34,200 nt of DNA from Zopfochytrium polystomum (taxonomy: Eukaryota; Chytridiomycota; Chytridiomycetes; Chytridiales; Chytridiaceae): positions 1 through 34,200 of the forward strand of contig JAIVFJ010000483.1 of assembly GCA_025765615.1 (NCBI GenBank). The letters are read 5' to 3'. A program made the translations under genes and the position numbers. The notes under the pieces were generated by a model. That model searched no databases. It was given only the letters and a program-made list of their open reading frames with translations, and was not told the origin of the DNA. Shown one piece after another: positions 31,762 to 34,200 of the stretch (position 1 is the stretch's first letter; every line of letters begins with the position of its first letter).

Positions 31762-32640
31762 AGAGGGAGCAGTGGGCTGCACAGAGCAGGCCACAGAAAT
31801 GAGATAAAACAGGCTGAGCACCGACCCCCATCCTGGGCTAAGTACCCATTCAGGGCTGAGTACCACCCAGGGCTGGGCATCACTCAGGGCTAAGTACCAG
31901 CCTGGGCTGAGCACCACCCAGGGCTGAGTACCAGCCTGGGCTGTGCACCAACCAGGGCTAAGTACCAGCCAGGGCTGAGTACCACCTTGGGCTGAGTACT
32001 TTGTCTGGGCTGAGTACCACCAGGAACCAATTTACAGCTTGTTTGAGAAACAGTTGCTTGTAAATTGGTTTGGTTGTTTCCAAATCAGGAAGCTTGCTTG
32101 GGAAACAAGCCGCTTTTTTCCTTGTTTTTAGAAATCCAATGATTGGTGCAATCTCTGGTGAGCTCAGTTTTTTATCTCACTTTTAGAAATGCAGTGATTG
32201 GTGCAATCCCTGATTCCTAAATGCCTTTTGCATTGCTCAGATTGCACAGCACAGCAGGAAAGCTAAAATTCCGGATCAGAGAGTGGAATTCCGATGCAGA
32301 GAGCGGAATTCCAGATCAGGAAGCGGAATTTCGATGCATGGGGCAGTGGTACACTGCTTCTGCATGCTTGCTGTGCTGTGTTACATGTGCAGAGTGCGTA
32401 GTTTGAGCGTTTTTGTGCATGTTCTAATTGCATTGTTCCTACCGGTAGGATGAACAAAGCTAGAACAACAGACGCCTTTGCCTATCTCTTTTATTGAGAA
32501 CAGATTAGCCCTTCCAAGCGCCCCATTCAAGTATTGAATCTACTGAGCCCTTCAAGCACCCCATCCAATGTGATTGGATAGAGTTCTCACAGGGATCATC
32601 AGTAACGGGCGTAGTGTACCCCGTGGGTCGAATCTCAACA
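31762..32640 (-). mobile_element. LTR copy 5, truncated before the TATA box
   Basis: It starts TGTTGAGATTCGACCC at 32640 and runs to about 31762, where it stops at CACTGCTCCCTCT and joins gag directly. The remaining third, with TATA box, start region and primer-binding site, is deleted together with the gag start. The palindrome TCCTACCGGTAGGA is intact and four GGAATTCC-type units, some mutated (AAAATTCC, GGAATTTC), are present at about 32262-32336. Position and strand fit the 5' LTR of the gag-protease-integrase remnant. Confidence 0.87.
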
Positions 32641-33344
32641 TAGGGATAAGTGAAAGATAATCACCGGCACTGTATTGCCAATTAGATGGAGGATGCTTGG
32701 AATAAGTGAACGATGATCATCAGCACAGAGTTGCAAAGTGGTCTCAGCATGGATTGGCACCAACTTGGCAATGTCTTCTTGGTGCCAGGCTGCTGGCTTG
32801 GAAAACACTATCTATTTTAGCCAAATGAATCTGGACTCAGGATTCGAACTATGGAATACACTATATTGCTGGGCTTACTTGACCCTGGCTAGGGACCTCA
32901 ACTGACGCTTCAGCTTTACACACAGACATACTAACACACTACACCAGGTCCCACATCACAGGAAATTCCACCGGCCACACCTGAATCCTCACCTTGATTG
33001 CATCACCGTGATGAATTAACCTAACCAACTTCTGTGACAAAACACAATGTTCCTTGAAAGAACTTTTGCCTCATTCCAAGGAGTATCAACATTTATCTTT
33101 ATTGGACACTCAACACTAACACTTTTTCAGAGCAAACTATAAACAAGCTCAACCTTGCAAGATTACTGAAGTTCCATTCTCATCTAAGATTCTTCCTTAG
33201 CCGAACCCAAATCTAACTGACTCTAGATTTCAAATGCTCTTAATAGAGTCACTCCAGAACAGCTATGTTCTTTGAATGCCTCATGCATCCATCCAGCATG
33301 CATTCATGCAGCATAACCAGGATCTGGAAGCTTCAGAGATTGCC
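32641..33344. other. Unassigned repeat-like sequence with a tRNA-like part
   Basis: It is AT-rich and contains no convincing protein frame. The first half includes the tRNA-like segment annotated separately. The second half leads into repeat D and may be its true left extension, which is missing from the copy at 2571. Confidence 0.45.
32835..32955 (-). ncRNA. tRNA-like / SINE-head-like segment with A and B boxes
   Basis: On the minus strand, GGGACCTGGTGTAGTGTG near 32953 resembles a tRNA 5' end with an A box (TGGTGTAGTG), and AGTTCGAATCC near 32845 is a B box with one mismatch. The seven-base arms GGGACCT and AGGTCCC, 47 bases apart, pair perfectly. The distance between the A and B boxes is about 90 bp, longer than in most tRNAs, and no normal T-stem forms. 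A tRNA-derived SINE promoter or old tRNA pseudogene is more likely than a working tRNA gene. Confidence 0.4.
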
Positions 33345-34200
33345 TCAACTTTTGTAATCTGACCAGAACCTTAGTGGCTTTGGCTTGGATGTTAGATTTG
33401 ACAAAAACATTCTGCTGATTCTTTAACGAAGCAGAGTAGAAGGACATAAGGCTAAGTCTTTGTTCCCTTTGCTTGCATTAACACTCTTCTAACTAGCATT
33501 AATTCACCACAACAGCACTTGAAGGACTGAAGGCAAATCATCATCAAGCAATCAACTCTGTGGAAACATCTGGATACACTAACTCTCACTAATGCGTACT
33601 ACCACTAACTTCATCTCTATCTTTATTCTCCCCTCTAGACCAACAAAAACCAAAAATCAACCACCTCATAGTCAAACAGTGGCAATTACCACATCATCAA
33701 AACTATTCAAATTGCAGCAGTTCAGCAAAACCCCAGGAAAACCTCCAACAATTCGTACTGCAGATCAGCTTCAGAAACAACACCCAAAATCACCACTTTG
33801 CTCCATTCAGTCACTAGTCACCTTGAAACCATCTTTGAACCTGAATTTGCCAGTTGAACAAGTTGAATTGGAATTGCTTTCGGTTTTCTGCAGTCTCAAC
33901 AAAGTCAGACAAAGCATCAACGCTTCCCCACAGCAGAATCACTCCAGAAAACAACAACTTCCTCCATTCAGTCAGCATTCAACTTCAGCAATCAGATTTG
34001 GAAGAAGTTAAATTGGAATTGGTAAAAAGTATCAACCACATGGTAATCCACAGCAAAAGTGAATCAGATATCAGTGTACAGCTCTGGTGTTGGAGGTGAC
34101 AGCACGACAGGTTCGATTCTGTGCTACTGCAATTAACATCACCTCCAGTGGGCCTTACTGGGAGCACTATAGGCATGACTGAGGAAGACCGGACCGATGT
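33345..34200 (+). repeat. Dispersed repeat D, copy 2 (runs off the window)
   Basis: This is a direct copy of 2571-3425 with small indels, for example an extra base in GAAGGACATAAGG versus GAAGACATAAGG. It continues to the last base of the window, so its right end is not seen. The B-box-like hairpin ACAG-GTTCGATT-CTGT is conserved near 34110. Neither copy has an intact gene. Confidence 0.82.

Overview
The window is nuclear DNA of a eukaryote. The middle third holds host genes with short GT-AG introns (about 54-124 nt), no operons, and families typical of opisthokonts: a DYRK-type kinase, a class C seven-transmembrane receptor, and the ribosome-biogenesis factor RRP7. Short introns, several very small exons and class C receptors together with abundant Ty1/copia elements suggest a unicellular opisthokont, perhaps a zoosporic (chytrid-like) fungus. 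That assignment is inference; no marker in the window fixes the lineage.

Layout. (1) 1-14.0 kb is a nest of Ty1/copia debris. One LTR family (start TGTTGA, end TCATCA) occurs at 156-2570 (+, carrying a 1,654-bp insert), 4823-6067 (-, full), 7887-10274 (-, same insert, mirror image of the first copy) and 12843-14027 (+, a solo LTR with the perfect 5-bp target duplication GACAC). Between them lie a truncated but open reverse transcriptase/RNase H frame (6232-7886, -), a decayed copia pol on the + strand (about 3960-4720) and a frame-broken unknown reading frame (10275-11527, -). (2) 15.0-28.7 kb shows no recognisable transposon and holds five genes: a predicted multipass membrane protein (+), then, all on the minus strand, a DYRK kinase, a class C GPCR, a Ser/Pro/Gln-rich protein and RRP7. 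I could build exon models whose phases all agree for these genes. (3) 29.1-34.2 kb returns to transposon debris: a copia gag-protease-integrase remnant (-), a fifth LTR copy (31762-32640), a tRNA-like/SINE-like segment, and a second direct copy of a repeat first seen at 2571-3425.

The host genes have no obvious shared pathway; they look like a normal gene island between transposon blocks. The most unusual points are the class C receptor with an extra C-terminal domain that looks PH-like, the kinase with a Ser-rich insert of about 160 residues in its C-lobe, and the LTR family. Three of its five copies break in the same short stretch just upstream of the TATA box, and all copies carry length-variable minisatellites with palindromic cores. 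Several tRNA-like (Pol III box) segments are embedded in the repeats.
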